Origin: Ophiodon elongatus
Lineage: Eukaryota > Chordata > Actinopteri > Perciformes > Hexagrammidae
DNA length: 64,000 bases
NCBI GenBank assembly: GCA_016806645.1
Contig: JACSYO010002173.1
Span: forward strand, 2,338,734 to 2,402,733
Reading direction: 5' to 3'
This document shows, piece after piece, positions 1 through 15,000 of this stretch; within the stretch, counting starts at the first letter, position 1; each line of letters starts with the position of its first letter. The notes beneath the pieces were generated by a model, which made no database searches, was not told where the DNA came from, and saw only the letters and a list, made by a program, of their open reading frames with translations. The translations under genes and the position numbers were made by a program.

Positions 1-3000
1 ACATATCTCGGGTGGTATCTAGCCATGAAGATGTTTTTTTCCAGGTTTCGAGATTTCTGTCCGCAAACCAAACACTGAACCGTTTTTTCTTTTTTTCTCA
101 TGGATGGATATTTTACAACCTGGAAATGATGGTATTGCTAGAGGTATGTAAGTAAATATGTTTTCATGTAATTTGGGTGGACTGCCATCTGTAATTTTGT
201 CATTCTTACCCCTGTTGCAGGGTGGATGGAGGATGATAAAGCCAAGGAAGATAACGGACCACAGCTTTGTTATCACGGTGATTTCCTTTGCTGATCTCCA
301 TGGCTGCGATTTGTGCCAAGCCCACTTTCAGGTTCCCCCCGAAAGTGTCCTCATGCAGCGGCTGACAGCAAGCCTTCATATGGCTCTGAGTGACATATTG
401 GGAGCAAGGAAAAGTTAAGGGTGAATAATAAGCAAACCATGGGAAAAAACTCAAACTATTACTACTAAAATACAATAAGAGTTGTGGCTCTCATTTGAAG
501 AACAAGACTTACTTTTAGTTTGGTTAGCGTGTGCATATCTGCAATGAAGTCCAGGAGTTCACTTATGTATTGTCTCATGCATTCCATGGCTGCTGTTGTG
601 CACTGTGGTGAACAAAAACGGTTTATCCTTTAGGAGGAATCACAGTGGGGAGCTATCATTATTTCCTGCTGTTTTACGAGGCTGATTCTAATAAGATCCA
701 AACACACATCTTATAAAGTCTTACCCCCGGCAGCGTTAAGATCATGTGCTTTTGGATGATGGTGGATTCTGCTAGCCGTGTACCAATATCTGCACAAACA
801 AACTGAGAAATTCCACAGAAGGTTTTAGATTTGTATTCAGGATGACACACTGTGATTTATTTGGTTCATTTGGTAAACTGAAATGCATAAAACTATATTT
901 TTTTACCTGGACCAGCAGTAACAAGTTTGTGTCAGGCAGAGGAGACTTGAACTTGAGAGCCTGCAGAAGCTCCAACACCACAATGCGGGACATGTAGAAC
1001 TTATCTCTCTCCTGGATGGGAGGAGATAGAGAGTGGGGTAAATGTACTGATGCAGCAAGGCTGCCTTTTTCTATTATCACTCTCCCTTACTCATGCTGCG
1101 AGGAGAGCATAAACTCTCTAGCCTGAATAGAGGGGGAAGGACATGCAGCGAGAGGGAAGGGAGGCGAGGCCGGGAGACAGAGAATAGACAGAGAATAGTG
1201 AAGCTGAGGAGTAGATTTAGGCCAGTCCAGATCTCTCCTCCCAGAGTCCCAGGCAGCTCAGATGAGGCTGTCAGGCTGCCTTCTTCCTCCCTGAGGATAG
1301 GCTGCTCTCTTTGTTCATCCCTTCCACACAAAGCCCAGCTGCCTGTTTACAAACCACACTGTCATCTTCTGGCTTCCACTTTGTCTCTCTCTTTCTCTAT
1401 GCAGTCATGTTTGCTTATGTTAGGTGCAGGCACATGCTCCTCCGCTCTTACAGAATGCAGAGATGCTTCCGACTCTCACTGTGTGGCTTGTTAATGCGCA
1501 TACCTGTGCGCGGCACTCTCATAATTAAAAGTTAATGGAGCATGTTCGTTTGGTAAATAGCAAATTATAGGCTGTTCTTAAGCTACAGGGCCCAGTAGCG
1601 TTTGGCGTGTAGTGCAGTGCGGCTGCCTGTGATAAATGGTGCATGGTGTGACAAACTTTAGTAGGTCTAGAGAACCTGACTTTGTGTCCTCAAAACCTGA
1701 CCTCCAAAGATAACTGAGCTGCGCTTCCCAGAAACCTCTCTTCTCCAACTGCACAGGACAGGTTCCAAAAGCAATTGCTCATAGTGACTCTGGGTTTTGA
1801 AAAGCGGATATTATACGGTGAGGAATTAAAGAGGGTGTAGAAAATCAATACTGCAGGAGACATAAAGCATGCAGCGCTGACAGTGGTGGAGGACTGAGGA
1901 TCCATCTGGCCCAACAGTGCAGACAGCCCTGGCTCCATCTCTGTCTGAGACAGCCACTCAGAAACACACGGTCGGCCCTCGCACACCAACTAATCATGTT
2001 AATCAATACTAGCTGACTGCCTACTTAATCATCTGTGACACATGGCCACATTTCTGGCTGACTGGAGAGTCAGGGAAGTAGGTATAGCACCAAAAGAGTG
2101 ATGAGTGAGAGGCCTGCGAACAGGAGCTCAACATTTTGAACACTGCAGATTAGTTTAAAAGGTTTAACTCTTTCAAGACTGCATCAACACTGGATGTCAA
2201 CACAGGCTTCATTCCTACATATTAAACTCTACCTACACAGAAAGATTATATGTAAATACACTCCTACCTTGTTGAAGCCTTTGTAACACAGTCCACATAG
2301 TTCTACGAGGTAGGAGAGGCTGAACATGCCATACTGGATGACAAAACTCAGTAGCTTGGAGAAAGGCTCCAGGAGGCTCTGTAGTGTGGAAGAAGAAGGC
2401 ATTAAAGGCCATAATTTGGACATATCAGTAAATTAAATTCTGATCTAGGGTGGCTTACCCGGGTTGCATTTGTAGTTGGGATTTTCAGTAGACAAATTAT
2501 TATCCTCAAACTGGAATCCATGGGACACTAATGAGACACACATATTGCAAAGAAATCTTGACTATCAGTAGGTTTGGAAATGCAAAAGTTGAAATGTACT
2601 GCATGGTGCATAGCCATATTCCCGGACTTTAAATTTGTGTGCAGTGATAAATTGATTAGAGTACATTAATTTGACCTCCGAGGTCAAAATCGCCAGAGTC
2701 AAATCAATTACATCTATCCTATTGAATCCGACAAGGGCACTGCTAGATGCTTTTTCCTCCAGCCATAATCACATTAGACCATATCAGACCATGACTAAGT
2801 GAACGGGAGAGTCGATATCTACTTTCAGAGGAAGCACAGAGGGCAGTTTTGTGAGGAAGGTCTGGAACTGGTTGCAGATGGTTGTCCACAGGTTGCTAGG
2901 AGAGTCCATGGGAAGAGCCTCCATGAAGGTTGCAATGTTATCCAGGCAGTGCAGCATTGTGCCCCCTGCTGGTAGACTCTTCTTGTTGTTCAAACCCTGG

Positions 3001-6000
3001 AAGGCACAGAGGCATAAACCATAGCAGGGTTACATAATAAAAGCCTGGAAGCGTAGATATTTCCATTTAACTGATCATTCAGTCCTGATCAATCACAATG
3101 CTCATGATGAGAGTGGGGGATTTAAGACACTGAAGCACAAATGATTGCTTGGATGAGCTCATGCATCAATGGGTTTCCTATCGGTGCCATTTATTTAACT
3201 TAACAATAACAATAAACTGGTACACTGGTGTAGAGTGAGGCAGGTTTTCTTGAATGCCCTCATGATTTGTTGTTTTAGATGGGCTTATGCTATTCATGTA
3301 GCTGGAACCAGAAAAGCTTTTGCTTTGACAAGAGCTCCTCCTGCTGGTGAAATGACTCAACACAATTGCATGAAGAAGAAAACAAAATCCCACCTCGAGT
3401 AGCATGTTGAGGGCAGCAACAGAACTCAATTCATTAAAATCTATCAGGGAAGATGCAAGTGTTCGCAAAAAACTTCCATCTGCAAAAGAAGAAAGATAGA
3501 CTGAATTCATCGAATGAATGTGACAGAAAGACCAGTGGGAAACTATTAAGTTAGTCTTATCATTATGGAAAATTAGATACATTAAAATAAATATGTAAAA
3601 ATAAAGCATTCAAATATGCATCTACTATAGGTTATAAAACTTAGTGCAACAAGGTCAAAACACACAGAAATGAGCAGCTAAGACATGCTGTAAGTCTCTA
3701 TAGAAATAATGCAGGTCAATTTGAAGGACTTTTGAGTTAGTAGTCAGTGGTATGAGCCGACCTTTGATGTTACTCTGGAATAGTTGGGGCAAGATGCCAT
3801 TAGGGGCCAGCTGGTGAAACATACAGCGCAGAAACTGCTTTGCTACACCTGCTACATTCCCTGGGATCAACATACTGCAAAACATCACAGGGAGAAAGGC
3901 TGTGTTGGACATGCGGTCACACTTCACATTTATTATCAAACCCATCCATAAGCACAGTGAACACTGGTATAACGATTTCAATGCCTCGTACCTCTCAGCT
4001 TGTCCAGAAAAATTGGCACTAGATGCCAACCTGAAAGAAGTTAAAGCAGTGGATTAGGGATGATGAATTATGCATGAGTTCTGAGAGTGAGTTATGAAAC
4101 TTCATTTAAAGGTGAAGTGCTGTGTGGATGTAGATTGCAGGAGCAGTTGTACCTGCCCACAGACTGCATGATGTCAAGGAGCATTGGCGCAGCCAAATCA
4201 GGGCTGAGGTGGATGAACATGGAGAGAACCACCACTGCTAGGCCGAGAGTCTCTTCGTCGTACTCCTCCAGCACGGCTGCACAGTCCCGACACCTGGGAC
4301 ATCGCATAGAAATGAACCAAGCCAGTCTAAGCATTATGATAACCTGTTTCAAGACAAGTACAGCTGCTGATTGGTTGATGGATTCACCTGTCAGACATCG
4401 TGGTAGGCTGCTCATCAATGAACTCTTCAGGCGCAGGGACAAACATGCTGACTGTGCTTGGTGCAGAGAGCAGACTGGTCTTTGTAGGCCCTACAGAAAA
4501 TGAAGAGTATCAGTGATTAATGATAACTTACTTTTGGTAAGATTTAGTTCTTAGATGCCGAACGAGGTCAATGAGGAATATTTACTTTATTTGATTTCTG
4601 TAGATGCAATATGTTACTACTGTATGTCCATATGTCTCCTCAAGGGGTCATTTCAGGATAAAGAAAAGTCTTAAGTGACTGACCCGTGTCCCAGGTGCTG
4701 ATGTTGTGTGGCGCACTGGATTGGTGTTCCAGCTGTCTCTTCATTAGCTGGCTCATGGTCAGAGCTCCCAGGGAGCCGCGCTTCACTTGACGGTACTGAG
4801 CTAAAGGTCAGACACAAAAACGACACCTGGGGTGAAGTACCTACTAAGACCGGTTCAGCACTACCATCAAGTGTGTGTGGTTACAAAGAAATAGGGAAGA
4901 CACACATGAAAAGAGACTATCAACGTGAATTTTTAAATATCATGAGGACAAAATAAGCCAAGCACTTAGTCTGTTTGAGGCATTACAACATTAAAGAGTA
5001 ACATATAACATTTAGAGTGAAGCTTTTTTTTTCTGCATTTGTCTCAGGGATTTTAATGGCTTTATGATAAGATGCCAAACAATATTATGTGATTTTATTG
5101 GATATTTCCAGCTCCAATATGAAGATAATTTTCAAAAATAAAGTGTTTTTGTTGACTTTACAGAATATATATGAGATGACACGTAAACAATCTAAAAATG
5201 GTCAATTATGGCCTTCATAATGATACCACAACAGTCAAATTTAATGTGGTTTATTAGGGGACTAAAAGGCAAAGTATTCGGATCCTACTTGATACTGAAG
5301 AGCGGTGGCTTGTTTCAGGCATAGCAGCTTCGAGCGTTGGAGCTGAGGCAGATTCTCGTGGCTTTTCCAATGTAGACAGAACTTTGTGATCTGTAAGGCA
5401 ATGTGGGTAAATAATGGGCGGTGCATTGGCATCAGAATATATGCCATTGTATACCAATAAAAAAAACTACTAAGATATGGACATTCAGTAGTAATAAGCA
5501 CTACTTTTGCTATAATTAGGTGATTAAAGTTTAAGTTGATTTCTGTGAAGTTTAGTGTTTTGTTTCTCGCACGACCAGGTTAAAATTTAGAAAATCACAG
5601 TTTGCAATTTGATCTTTGGTTTTGCTCCTCTACTTCTTTCATGTTAAGTCATATTACATAGTTTCACAGCTTCTGATGTGTGCTGTAAAACCTCTGAAGC
5701 TTTAGGATGACAGGAAAGGAGGAGCGAACACATAGAAACAAACCACAGGACACTACACAGCTGGAGTGGATGGTTAAATACAGATATGAGGCAGCTTGCA
5801 GATGTTCAGAGTACACTTATACTATAAAAACTTTAAGGAGCATACCCATGTGTTGGCAATATTCATCTCTATACGAAAATCATGTATCCTTTACATATAG
5901 ACTGTCCATTGTCGAATGCTTACTATCACTGCCATTGGCTTCCATTTTATTTGGAATATGGTGTGAAAATCTATCAGTAGTCTTTATTTAAACTGTGCTT

Positions 6001-9000
6001 CTTCGCTGTGATGGACAGCACAGCGAACATTAAGCCAGTATTAATTTTAGTCGATGCTAATTTGTCATTATGCGGTAATGTAAATAAAGTGCAGAATGAC
6101 GAGAAAATCTGTTGGGAACATAAACTGTGAGGAGGTCAGTAATTAAGTCAGGAGTGAGGATATGATGTGATCTGTAAGTGATGTTTTCATAGTCTCTCAT
6201 TAAGTGTAACCACTGGCTGCCTGTAACCATGGAAACATGTAATTCTAAAACACATCAGCATTGTTTGTAAAAGGGTTGACTCTGACCTAAAGTCTAGATG
6301 ATTTGTAGTAAATGGGCTTGTATTTGGAAAAACAAATACTGGTATGGTCCTTTAAGTTTAGTGAAAATTATTGTAGGTTAAATGGTTGATATACACATTT
6401 TCCACCACACTGTTTCAGAAAGTGACGATTGAAAATAAGAATAATCTTTATCCATCCTTCCTTCTTACCGGTTTCTGTGGTCTGCTCACCACTCAGCTTG
6501 TCGAACATATTGAACGTGATGTCCAGGTATTCCCTCTGGATGGCACTAACCGCTATCTTCCTCTGCTTCCGTTGTCGAGGAACAATCTGGATTTTAAACT
6601 CTGTCTCATCATTGTCGTCCGCAGGTTTTTGGTCGCTGTCCACTTCATCACCCATGTCGTCGTCCTCTTCATCATCCCCATACTCTTCTTCATCGTTGCT
6701 ATCACTCTTGCTTTTTTCTGGTGAGGAAAGAGGCTCTGCTTTGTCTTCTGGGATGTCCAAGAAGATTGTCCGACCAGAGGGACTGGTCCCTGGTACAATC
6801 CCGGTCTTTACCTCATCACACATGTCGTCTAGGGAGGTGTCAGGGACATGTGGTGTCTTCCTCAGCAGGTCTCTCTTCTGCTTCAGGGTCATCGGGCTTT
6901 CAAGTCCGACATTTTCCAGTCGGTCAGGATAATCCAGAGAGGCACTGGGAGTCACGCGGTTTGGCTTCTTTGCCACAAACGGTTGCTCTGAGCCTCCCAC
7001 TCCCACCAGCAGGTCTGGGTTCTTAATGTCACTAGAACAGTCCTCTACACTCACCTGTACCGCAGGAGACAGTCGCAAAGTCTTGCTGCTAGCAGGGGAA
7101 GCAGAGAACTTAGGACTCCCGTTGAACTTGGAGGCTATGATGGTGTTAAGGTCAAACTCCTCATCGCTCTCTACAATCCTCAGAGGAGGCAACGGTTCAA
7201 ACACCAAGGAGTCGCTGTCGGACATGGAGAGCAGTGAGTGTTTTTCTGGAATGGAGGTGCAGTCAGAGGAGAGGTCAATGAGGTCTTGGTCCTCCTTCCC
7301 CTGAGCTGATCCTCCTAGAGAGCTCAGGTCCAACTTGTCCTCAAAGGGATCCATGCAGCTGAGGCGGACCTCTGGGATGACAGGCTTGGAACCCGGCCGG
7401 TCCACCGCATCACTGCCCTCCACTCGAACCGAAGAGCCATCAGATGATCCTTTGCCATGATGCTTGCCGTGCGTCGTGGCTGAGGATGGAGGCAGGACCA
7501 CCGGGGCCTGCATGTCACAGCGATCGATGCAGGATTTACGTCTGTGTTCATCCAGATTGAAAAGAATGGAGTCAGTGTTGGAAATGTCCAGAGACTTCTG
7601 CTTGTGCATGGCCTGCAGCCGCTTCTTCCTGGTGCTTTCCTCCCTCACACAGTGCAGAATGCTGTCCTGAAGGGCGCTGGCGTCACGATACTCTGACAGC
7701 TCAATTTCACCTGATACACAAAAATGAGACTCAGATAAAGTGAGACTCTCCTTCAATCTCAAAAATATGTTCTGCTGTTATACTATGTTTGACTCTGAAA
7801 GCCTCTGATTCTTACTTTTCTTGGCATTCAGCTCTACCGGCTGGTACTTCACAGATTTGCCACCGCCAATCCTCTTCAGGCGGGCAAAGAAGGTCTGTGA
7901 CTCCTTGTTAGCAGCACCAGTCGGCGTGTCATGGACGTCTGACTCATCGAATACACTGTCCTCTTCTAAGATGGAGAATTATTTTACATCAGTGCCGTAT
8001 TTAAGAGGCAAACAAATACCCGCAGAAAGAGACATTCACAGGGAAGACTGTTATTTAATCCCATCTTGCCATTATAACCTACACAGAAGTTTTTTCTTCT
8101 AAATTGTTGTCCTAATTTGCAGGCATAAATAATATCCCATGTAAGAAGAGAGTTACACCTAAAATCAACAATTCAAAAAGTTGTTCAGCAGACTAGGCGT
8201 TTTAGAAGTCTGGTGTTGATATAAAAAAACATACTTTCATTTGATTCACCTTTTTCTTTCTCGCTGTAGCGGCTCATGTTAGAGTTGTCGCTGTAGAGCG
8301 GTCCTGCTGTAGCGTGGGGACGACAGCTGTGATACTGGGCATTCAGTGTGTTGATGGTGATGTGGATCAGATGGAGGACCACTTTACTCCCGTCCATGTC
8401 TCTGTAAGGGTACTTAGATGCACAGAAAATATATTACAGGCTTGAAAGCAAGAACATATGTAACAGCAAGAGACTTAGAGGTGAAAAAAACATATCATCT
8501 AGGAAACTGGAAGAATACTACATGCAAGTAAATCTCATTAACATACATAATACCTTATAGAGGATAACTAGCAGGGCTTTGAGCCACATCTGTCTGATGT
8601 GTGGCCTCAAGGCCCAGAGAGAGCATCGAGGCGGCTGCTGAAAATAGTGTCTCAGCTGGGGACACGTGCAGTACTTTAACACCTGGACCACCAGGGGGAG
8701 CAGCTGCTTCCCCAAACCAATATTGTAGTCCATCACCTGAGAGAGACAACAGTTCAATTATATACTGTCATATTCTTCACAATGTTCTATTTAAATACCA
8801 GTTAATCTCTAGCTGCAGTCACAGAATACCCAAAAAATTATTAAAGATTTTATGTCAATCACTTGTGCAATGCCAGCGATGAAGGCATTGAAGCAGGTAG
8901 AGGTGCGCATCTTCTGAGGTGCAATCATGAAGCAGCCTTCCTGTTGGTCATAGCCCAGCAGCACGTACAGGTGGCGCTTCACTGTGTTGAAGGCCTTGGC

Positions 9001-12000
9001 ACTGCCAATGTCGGCCTCGGCGCTGCTCTGGTCTTTAGCCATGAATTTCATGAGCACCATGATGAGCTGGTGAACCGTCTGGTGGTCGATGCCTGCGTCC
9101 TCAGGAAGCAGGTCTCTGATGACGGTGTCGTCCTCAGGAGACGGGGTCTGGCCTACAAGAGGGGCTGAAGTGTCAGGGTTAAAGTGTGGGAGGAAACGTG
9201 CTGCAGACAGAGGAGGAGATGGGCAGAAGGAAGGGTGCAGGACCGGCAGGGTAACGACACAGAGGTGGGAGGAATCAACTCATCCTGTCCACTTCTATGT
9301 CAAGACAGGCAGAGACATCATCATGCAATACACATACATCAGTGCAATGTGTTTATGGAATATGTAAACAGGGTAAACACAAAAAAGACCAGCTAACTGT
9401 TTGCAAGAGTGTTGCAATTTTATGATATTTCAAGTCAATTTTAAGTATATATACCCCGTGTCAGAATTAGTGTAAACAGGATGAAAAAACAATGACTGTC
9501 CCCATAGAGCAAACATTGCTTTTTCATATTTTCTGTCATAATTTCACAGTGGCGTTATTGATAATCATACTGCATTCTCCTCCAATATGATGTGATTATG
9601 AAGACCAATGTTTCAGATTTAGGTTGTTATTTACCTGGCAGGACTTTGTCTATCATATCTCCCAGTGTCGGGGCAGAGTGATCTTGCCTCGTAAGCCTTA
9701 GAGCTAAAAACCACATACGAAGAACACAATTTAGGAGAATGTACAGGGAGGTAGTACAGGACACATGTGTGAGCTTTATCGTCACCCAACACATGGGCAC
9801 ACACAAACACATAAACACACAAAGAAAAACATACTATATGGCCTCGAAACTGTAAAATCCAAGTGTTTTGAAGAATTAGGTCTAATCACAAATATGAAAT
9901 CTCAGCTTTTGAAGCCCACACAAGTAGGATCTCCCAAATACTCCAAAAGAGAGCTTTCTGTGCAGAGCCAAAGATTAAATGAATGACATGGTTGGGAGTT
10001 CCTCCTTTATTAAACAAAGCAGTATTTAGATATTGAAGTGTGATGAACATTGGGAACAGAGAAGCGAGGAGAGAAACATTAGGAAAATGGGTCAAATAGT
10101 ATTTGCAAATAAGAAAGCATTTGATTCACAAAGAATAGGAAATGGGCAATGATCACCACATTAGGACAATGCAGACAGTGTCAAGTGCTTCTTTTCATAC
10201 GAAGTGATAATAACTTGACTTAAGATAAAGTCATGGATTGAACCTGTAATTTCAGGTCAAACAAAGCACCTATGAGGCACTTAAAGTAGTTGCAAACACT
10301 GTTGGACCACAGACTGAATGAACGTGACACAGGTTCAGATTCAACTTGAGAGACTGATCTGAGCTACTCACGAATTCGGTTGCACAGTGACTCAGGGAGT
10401 GAAAATGCCCGTTTAGACTCTGCCGGGCCTCCCTTCACACTGTCACGGAGGGAACGCACACTCTTCTGTCGATTCCTGGCAAAGCGGGCGCGTCGTATTT
10501 TCCACATTGCTGCATCACTGAGGTTGGCTACATTGGTTCGTACCGCCGTGATGGCTGTCAAAAGAAAGATGATGAAATAAAACACGATTAGGCTGTATTC
10601 TGTATATTCTGTGCAGAAAAGTGCAGAGCAGGTGGAGCAGCTGTAAAAACTGTGAATGAGGACATAGCAGCTACATACTAGTAGGGAAAGGGAACTCCTT
10701 GTTGCAGTCCAGGTGTAATTGAGCCTCTAGAGATAATGTTTCAAAGCGGTTGACAAAGAACTCCCAGCTCAGCGCAGGAATGTCCTTCTTCAGGAAGTGC
10801 AGCAGCAGGAGCTTACTGAGGATAATAGGTCGATCCCTCACAACAGTGTCAAACTGGAAATCCAGGCACAGGCATAACCCCTGAATAATAAACAACACAC
10901 ACATGTAAATATACAGCGGAACATAAATATATATGCAGCATTTAAATCCAATAAGCATCTGACTTTAATTGGGGGCTAACAACCTGCAGGGCTGGCCTCT
11001 TGATGGTGTCCAGCAGCAGTCTGGCTCGGGTGGCCACAGCTGGGTTAACGTCCTCCACAGAGGCCAGGAAGCAGCAGAAAGCGTGGGCCAGGGAATACTT
11101 CAGCAAGTGGTTTTTCGTCACCGCACCGATGTCCAGGAATCGACACAGGACCGCTACCTTCTCCACTGGGAATTTTCATGAGAATATAAAGTGGACAGGA
11201 ACATCATCAGAGACACAGACAGATTACACAATAAAAAGTAAGCTCCTGCATGTCTGGCCATAATTACCTAGATATAATAAAGAGAATCAGCTATGAGTTC
11301 ATTGATGAAGTTAAGTTAATGTATTATTTAGCTACTATTTTAAAGTCATCATATTTTGCTTTGCATAATGCATGGGTGTATCCAAAGGAATTGTTCGTTA
11401 ACCAACTGAGAAATGGCATAATAAATTATATGAATATAAAATCTATTTAAAATCTGTTTAAATTACATAATATCTGTATCTGCATGTTTGACATGCAAAA
11501 TGTATAAAAATAGGTAAAAAGTCTCATTTGCCATTTTCTCTATAGGTGTGTAAAAATAGAATAGAATCAATTTCTATAATGTATAATGCTCATAAGTTCA
11601 CATACATAAAGGTATCACTCTTACAACACAATGTCCTGTATCCTGTGTGTAAAATGAATTTTTCAATCAAACAAAAAAGATCCTTCAAGCAATCATTAGT
11701 GTTATCTATCATGATTCACTTAGATTAAAATCTAAAAAGTCGCTTTCTTGTGAAATCCATAAACTGTCCTCCACTCTGGGCTTATGGATAGCACCCAGTG
11801 TTGACCACTAGATGTCAGTGTGGAGGTTAAGAAACATCCCAGAGCTGCGCCACATTGCCTGTTGGTCACATTAAAGGTTGTAAATATGTATTTAAATATA
11901 TTTGTATGACTTATGGCAACAGTTATATCTGTTTCAACACGACTAATAAGAGTCTGTAACATTGCTAGAGCATGTGGTCTTGATATATTCCATCTGCATT

Positions 12001-15000
12001 TGAACCCGTCATGATGCATAAATTTACTAGTTGGGAACACTAAAGGACTGAATATATTTTACTATTTTCTAGGATATTTATATACAATTATGTAAGCTAA
12101 TTACCACACCGTTTAATGTTCCCCGTATGTTTGGGGCTATTGTCAATTCAATTGTTCTCCTGTTTCCCTGTATTCATACGTTGAGTCTGAGGACCTGTCC
12201 TCTGCCTCTGTATCAAGGGCATACAGCTCCTCTCTGCCAATCACAAGGCGAGAAAAACCTTATCAATCCCACAATTCCTCTTTCCCGCCTGTTTGAACCA
12301 CACGGTAACCATGACAACAGAAGGAGGAGATGTGGGCAGGCAGTGGTTTAGGTAGCATATTACATAAGCAGACTGGGGGTATTCATCTAATGGTTTGTTC
12401 ATAAACGACCAAAAACAATTTGCTTACAAAATTATGAAATAAAAACAAATATGGATGGTTTAGTCACGTCATGATGAGGTGTTAATACTTGCATACAATG
12501 TTGTACACTGTGTATAATCATCTTGAGAAGCAAAGGCAGATATCAGATACACAACATTTGTGATTTTATACCATAAGCCTATTGCCCACCTGCTTCAAAT
12601 CGTATTTTCCAGTCTTTGCTGTTAAAGTTTGTGTTGATGAGTTTCCAAAAGATGTCCGCCCCGTGCGACAGAGACAGGGCGTGGAGAAGCTGAGGCACAG
12701 CCAGGGAGGCCAGCTGGCAAAACTCTGACTTCAACATGGACCACAGACTGAAACGAAGAACATCAATTTAGACACACACACACATTGCTGTCAAGGAGTT
12801 GGTTAAATACAACAATTTAACAAGAATTTTTATTAAATTAACTGTCAACACACACCTCGGTATGAGCATCTTTTCCTGGATGTAGGCCAGAAACAGGGGG
12901 TGATCCTTGCGGGCAAGGTACAAACACTCTCCATGGAGACACAGGATCTTCAGACAGTTCAGCATGTTGAACAAGATGTCAGGCTCCTCAAACTTGGACA
13001 TTTCCTGAATACAGAGGAGATGTGTGACTCAAAGTGTACCACACTAAAATAAATCACAAAAAAGCCTATATGTGTATCAATTTTAATATACAAGTACCTG
13101 CAGAACGGTGTATATGAGCTTCAAAGACACAGGAAGCTGCTGGTAGCAGAACTTCTTATCAGAGTTATTCTTCATGGCTGAAGGGAAGAGTGTAGTGTCA
13201 GAAACAACTCAACTTTCTCATCACTTACGAGCACTATAACAGAGCAGACGTGGTTGAAGTCAGTTAGCTTAGCTTAGCATAATAACAGGAAACAGGAAAA
13301 AACAGCAATTTCTTGTCCGGAAGCGGTACTTTTCCATTGTTTTCAAGATTCTAGGAGGTCACGCCACCTGGCCAAGAAATAGTCAGGTACAAAAACCCCT
13401 GTGAATGCTTTTTACTTCAGTTTCTATATAGATTAAACAAACAAGATATGTGATGTTAAATAGTGAGCAATAGGTTGGTAGGATGAGCCTGGCTAGCTAT
13501 TTCTTACTAGCTGCTAGCTGCTAGAGGTAGCTTCATATTTACAGTACAAACATGAGATTGGCATCTATCTTCTCATTTAACTCTTGGCAAGAAAACAAAT
13601 ATAAATATTTCCCAAAATGTTGAACTATTTCTTTAAATACAAAGCTACAGCTAGCAGCTTAGCTATGACAAATAAGTATATTTCCCAAAATGGTAAATTA
13701 TTCCTTTAGGTATTAATGGTAATCTTCTGGCAGTTAACAATTAATTTAATTATATTTTGTTATGGCTGAGAAATTTTATGATTTTTAACATTGCATACAG
13801 AACTGATACACACATGGGTTATCAGGAGAATCGTTACTCGGGTTGTCAGTGTGCGCGCCACTTGGGTTTTCTCCTTCCACATTTCCAGTCTCTGCTCCAA
13901 GGGAGAAATCTGTCTGCCCCATGAGCAAGGTTTCCTCCAAACTATCTGTAGGTTCCTGTAGAGGAAATCAAACACTTTCAAAACATCTCCTTCATATGAT
14001 TTATATCATTATCCCTAATTCAGCTGAGCGTGAAATGCATTAGTGTCATTCACAAGTAATTTTACAACTACCTATTCATAAGCTGACAAAAACAAAGAGA
14101 GGCAGAGATTGAAACAATTTATGAACATGTTGTTTATGTTATCTACCACAACGTTAGCACAGTGGTGTTTGTGGCATTGTGGTGGGGGACATAGGAGCTA
14201 CATGGCATCATTTTCAAAGCCTTACCCGCCTAATGCACAAGGTTAATTTATATTAGATGCATAGAAATTCATGCTGTGTCTCACCACAAGGTGAATTTCC
14301 TCTCTGGGGGTCAGCCTCTCCAGGAGCTCACAGCCCAGCTGGTAGCACAGGATACTGGATTGGCACAGGCTGCACTCCAGGGCCTTCTCATCCTTCTGGC
14401 AGGTGTGTGAGCCCCCCCATGGGGCCTGAAAGACATTGTTGATGATGCCCACGATGTCCTTCCCTAGGCTACTGTCTAGACCCAGCATCACACCGTCATC
14501 CTGGAGCTCCATCTGGGACAGCAGGGGATACGACCGTGAAAACAGAGGAACAAAAAGTGGAGCACAACACACAAATCTCAAGATCCCACCTGTGGGCATT
14601 GTTGTCATTATTCTCTATATGAATGAACAAGAAGAAGAATTGTTTTTTAGACTGTGTAGACTTCAGTGTTCATCCTTGGCAAACGTTTAGTAATACAATA
14701 TGATACTGTTTGTATTAAGACGTTTTATTACTCCCATACAAATATTATTAATAAACAATAACAATCATTTTTAGATATATCATCGCCATTGGGCATCATG
14801 AATAGAACCGTAGTCCCTCTAGGAATATGATTATCATTATTTCTGTGTGGTTACCTGCTTTAGGATGAGGTCAAACATGAGGATGAAGCAGCCGAGGTTC
14901 ATGTCATCATCGTCACAGTCCAGATCCAGAGCGCAGTGGCCGGTGGCGTGACCCAGGTTTTTAAAGGGGCTACAGCGCAGGGGGCTGCGGAATGGGCTCC

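Noticed and set aside
1093..1494. Plus-strand open frame of 133 codons inside UNC79
   Set aside because: It sits in an intron between UNC79 exons, has low-complexity Arg/Ser content, no family resemblance and no splice context.
4087..4503. Plus-strand open frame of 138 codons
   Set aside because: It is antisense to UNC79 exons 35 and 36 and follows their codon pattern in reverse.
6429..7304. Several plus-strand open frames
   Set aside because: They are all antisense shadows of the giant UNC79 exon 32; the Ser-rich runs are the reverse of its acidic codons.
8402..8403. Nearer AG acceptor for UNC79 exon 30
   Set aside because: It would delete YPYR and break the frame with exon 29; the AG at 8,414-8,413 restores the family sequence.
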